From the NCBI GenBank assembly GCA_011620595.1, contig WOYX01000053.1:33235-95035 (forward strand): a stretch of 61,801 nucleotides of DNA. Direction: 5' to 3'. The notes below the pieces were generated by a model, which saw nothing but the letters and a program-made list of their open reading frames with translations, was not told the DNA's origin and did no database searches. Positions 59,849 to 61,801 of this stretch are shown here, in pieces. The DNA is from Bacteroidales bacterium (GTDB taxonomy: Bacteria > Bacteroidota > Bacteroidia > Bacteroidales > VadinHA17). Numbering within the stretch: position 1 is the first letter of the stretch; the number at the start of each line of letters is the position of its first letter. The position numbers and the translations under genes are program-made.

Positions 59849-60257
59849 GTAGCTCAGGAAATCAGCCGTCGGGGCAGGAGAGTGGTCGATGTCCTGAACT
59901 TTGTGGACCTGCTTTATGAAAAAGGAATTGCGCTTTATATCAAACAATTCAATATGCTCACCACGGAGAATGGCAGGGAGAATCCTGTTGCCAAAATGTT
60001 GCTGCAGATATTGAGTATCGGTGTCGGGATGGAGAATAGTCAGAGAAAAATTCGTCAACTCGAAGGGATTCAGCTTGCCAGGATTAAAGGAGTGTACAAT
60101 GGCAGGTGCAAAAAGTTCTACTTCAAGATTGGTGTCTAAATACAAGAATGTTGCCGATCTTCTTGATAAGAGTGAACTTTCTATTAGAAGGATCGCTGGA
60201 ATTACTGGACATTCTATCAATACTGTTCGTAAAATCAAAGAGTTAAAAGAGATTTGA
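59849..60257 (+). pseudogene. Serine recombinase remnant, 5'-truncated and frameshifted
   Basis: The frame from about 59849 reads EISRRGR, then VVDVLNFVDLLYEKGIALYI, ENPVAKMLLQIL and MENSQRKIR, the resolvase middle and E-helix region. The catalytic N-terminal part (about 60 residues) is missing. Near 60105 the frame shifts by one base, and the other frame continues AKSSTSRLVSKYKNVADLLD, then LSIRRIAGITGHSINTVRKI, the C-terminal helix-turn-helix. It is a dead DNA invertase/resolvase-type gene next to the AbiE pair. Bases 59644-59848 show nothing identifiable; 60258-60381 is AT-rich without genes. Confidence 0.75.
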
Positions 60258-60381
60258 GTTTAGTAGATTTTTTCATCAAATTATCACTTACTGATAATTA
60301 TGTGATATTATTACTAAGCCTCGTACAATTTGCATCACTGAGATTATATGAGTGGGAAAAATATTCTAATTCGGTCATGCA

Positions 60382-60414
60382 TTTGTCCCGAATATTTGCT
60401 ATTTTCGGGACAAA
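60382..60414. promoter_or_regulatory. 11-bp inverted repeat, likely AbiEi operator
   Basis: TTTGTCCCGAA (60382-60392) and TTCGGGACAAA (60404-60414) are perfect reverse complements around an 11-base spacer. The site ends 13 bases before the antitoxin start, so bound protein would block the promoter; AATATTTG in the spacer resembles a -7 box. AbiEi antitoxins are known to repress their own operon through inverted repeats. Confidence 0.7.
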
Positions 60415-60427
60415 ATGAACTGAATAA

Positions 60428-61039
60428 ATGATTATTTCGAAGCAAATTGAGCAGAAGATTCAAGCCTTGCCAAAGGGGACACTACTGTTAATTGATGATT
60501 TTATCGAAGAGTATGATTATGAAACAGCTCGAAAAGTACTACAGCGATTAACAGTTGACGGCCAGTTAATGAGGTTGAACCGGGGTATTTACTATATACC
60601 CAAAAAAGACAACCTGTTGGGCATAATAAAACCGAATGCAGAACAAATTGCTGAATCAATAGCGAAGAGGGACAAAGCACGGATTATCCCAACCGGATCA
60701 TTCGCATTACATAAATTAGGACTCAGTACGCAAGTTCCAATGAATGTAGTGTACCTCACAGATGGTTCTCCCCGTAAAATAAAGGTTGGTAATCAGAACA
60801 TCACATTTAAAAAAACCAGTCCCAGAAACCTGGCCGTTAAACATTACTTATCCGGATTGATAATTCAAGGTTTAAAAGAAATAGGTGAAGGGAATGTCAA
60901 TGGAAGTCATTTATCCCAGATAAAAAACATAATAGGCAAATCACATGAAGTTTCACAAATTAAGCTCAACATGCGATATGCGCCTGTATGGATACAAAAA
61001 ATTGTACTCAAGATTCTAAATGACTTGAATAATGAATAA
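60428..61039 (+). CDS. abiEi: AbiEi-family antitoxin (type IV toxin-antitoxin)
   Basis: This 203-aa protein has an N-terminal winged-helix part (about 1-60, with TARKVLQRLTVDGQLMRLNRGIYY) and a C-terminal antitoxin domain containing ARIIPTGSFALHKLGLS and NVVYLTDGS. This DUF6088/AbiEi type represses its own operon and blocks the toxin without direct binding, by family knowledge. The toxin start overlaps its 3' end by 8 bases. The sequence is clearly more AT-rich than the chromosome to its left, which suggests horizontal acquisition. Confidence 0.85.
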   Translation: MIISKQIEQKIQALPKGTLLLIDDFIEEYDYETARKVLQRLTVDGQLMRLNRGIYYIPKKDNLLGIIKPNAEQIAESIAKRDKARIIPTGSFALHKLGLSTQVPMNVVYLTDGSPRKIKVGNQNITFKKTSPRNLAVKHYLSGLIIQGLKEIGEGNVNGSHLSQIKNIIGKSHEVSQIKLNMRYAPVWIQKIVLKILNDLNNE

Positions 61040-61801
61040 CTGGTTAATACTTACGCAAGACCAACAGCAAAATATATTTGACCAGGCAAGTGATGCTACT
61101 GGTTTGCCTTCATATTCTATCGAGAAAGATGCATGGGTTACCCTGGTTCTACGAATGCTTTTTACTTCGGTACTATCTGATCATATCGTCTTTAAGGGGG
61201 GCACTTCATTAAGTAAAGGGTATAGTCTGATTGAAAGATTTTCCGAAGATATAGACCTTGCAATTAACCGGGAATTCTTTGGATTTAATGGAGATTTGAC
61301 GAAAGGAGAAATTCGTAAATTAAGAAGAAGATCACATGATTTTTCCCTCAATGAGGTTCCGGAAATTCTTACAACACAATTTGAAAAGAACAGTATTAAT
61401 CCAGATCTATATGAAATTACTGTTCCTAATATAAAGATATCCGATCAAGATCCTGAGGTAGTGCACGTTAATTATAAAACTGTATTTAATGGGGCATACT
61501 ACCTCCCCAATAGAGTTCTCATAGAGATTGGGGCACGATCACTCAATGATCCTTGTGAAGAGAGGAACATAGGATCTATTATTGATGCGAATTTCAAAGA
61601 TGGTCCCTTCGTAGAAAAGCCATTCATGTGCAGGACTATAGTTCCGGAAAAGACGTTTCTGGAGAAGTTATTTTTGTTGCATGAGGAGTTTCACAAGCCA
61701 ACAGAAAAATTCGAGATCAACGAATGTCAAGACATCTTTACGATATTTATATGATTTCTCAAACGGAATATGGGTACAGAGCATTACATGACACTGGACT
61801 T
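61032..61801 (+). pseudogene. abiEii: AbiEii-family nucleotidyltransferase toxin, frameshifted and cut by the window end
   Basis: The N-terminal 225 residues are a clear AbiEii/AbiGii toxin: SIEKDAWVTLVL, the nucleotidyltransferase motif FKGGTSLSKGYSLIERFSEDIDLA, then VEKPFMCRTIVPEKTFLEKLFLLHEEF. After KPTEK the open frame ends soon (61754), whereas another frame continues as KIRDQRMSRHLYDIYMISQ to the last base, which is the expected family sequence. The switch lies at an A-run, five A at 61705-61709, where six would restore the frame. It may be a real mutation or a homopolymer base-calling error. The gene is incomplete at the window edge. Confidence 0.82.

Noticed and set aside
60382-60414. 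Inverted repeat as a CRISPR repeat or transposon end
   Set aside because: It occurs once, with no spacer series or transposase, and its place just before abiEi fits an operator.
1-61801. rRNA genes, CRISPR arrays, intact insertion sequences or prophage
   Set aside because: I looked and saw none; the only mobile-element trace is the recombinase remnant near 60 kb.

Overview
The window looks like a chromosomal segment of an anaerobic Bacteroidota bacterium, probably Bacteroidales/Marinilabiliales-like; the exact lineage is inference. The support is two SusC/SusD pairs, a type IX secretion (T9SS) sorting domain, many lipoprotein signal peptides, membrane-bound Y_Y_Y regulators, and several promoter elements of the Bacteroidota type (TTG/TTTG, then TAnnTTTG about 17-24 bases later). 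The standard code fits throughout, and most of the window reads as host chromosome.

Layout. (1) 0.1-4.6 kb, minus strand: a four-gene operon for a trimeric, NAD-linked, probably electron-bifurcating [FeFe] hydrogenase (2Fe-2S protein, HydB, HydA, HydC), preceded by a perfect 31-bp AT-rich dyad next to a promoter-like element. (2) 4.9-18 kb: a proteolysis island with six exo- or metallopeptidases of six families (M28, M20/PepT, M14, S9B/DPP IV, M24B, S37). A condensation-fold acyltransferase and a zinc-ribbon membrane protein sit in the same transcription unit as the M14 enzyme. (3) 18-23 kb: an RRM RNA-binding protein, a NhaD antiporter, a beta-CASP ribonuclease, a decayed nrfHA nitrite reductase locus and a pyruvoyl arginine decarboxylase. 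(4) 23.3-41.3 kb, plus strand: a polysaccharide utilisation locus of laminarin (beta-1,3/1,6-glucan) type, with two paralogous Y_Y_Y-LuxR regulators around SusC-SusD-PKD lipoprotein, then GH3-GH16-GH30, with remnants of two further genes in the middle. (5) 41.3-53.3 kb, minus strand: a decayed CotH/lamin-tail/T9SS gene, then a second SusC/SusD locus whose partners are a lipoprotein and two paralogous HExxH metalloproteases, next to a Y_Y_Y-AraC regulator. This is the best candidate for an undescribed system. (6) 53.5-59.6 kb: thrB, thrC, an anSME-type radical SAM enzyme, a dienelactone hydrolase-like protein and a nucleotide-sugar dehydrogenase. (7) 59.8 kb to the end: a truncated, frameshifted serine recombinase and an AT-rich AbiE-type toxin-antitoxin pair with its own operator; the toxin is frameshifted at an A-run and runs off the window.

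A recurring theme is gene decay: nrfA, nrfH, a CotH-type gene, two PUL gene fragments, a recombinase and a toxin are all broken, several with both ends kept and the middle missing. The intact parts describe a fermentative organism that degrades proteins and beta-glucans, moves reducing power to or from H2, and has lost ammonifying nitrite reduction at this locus.
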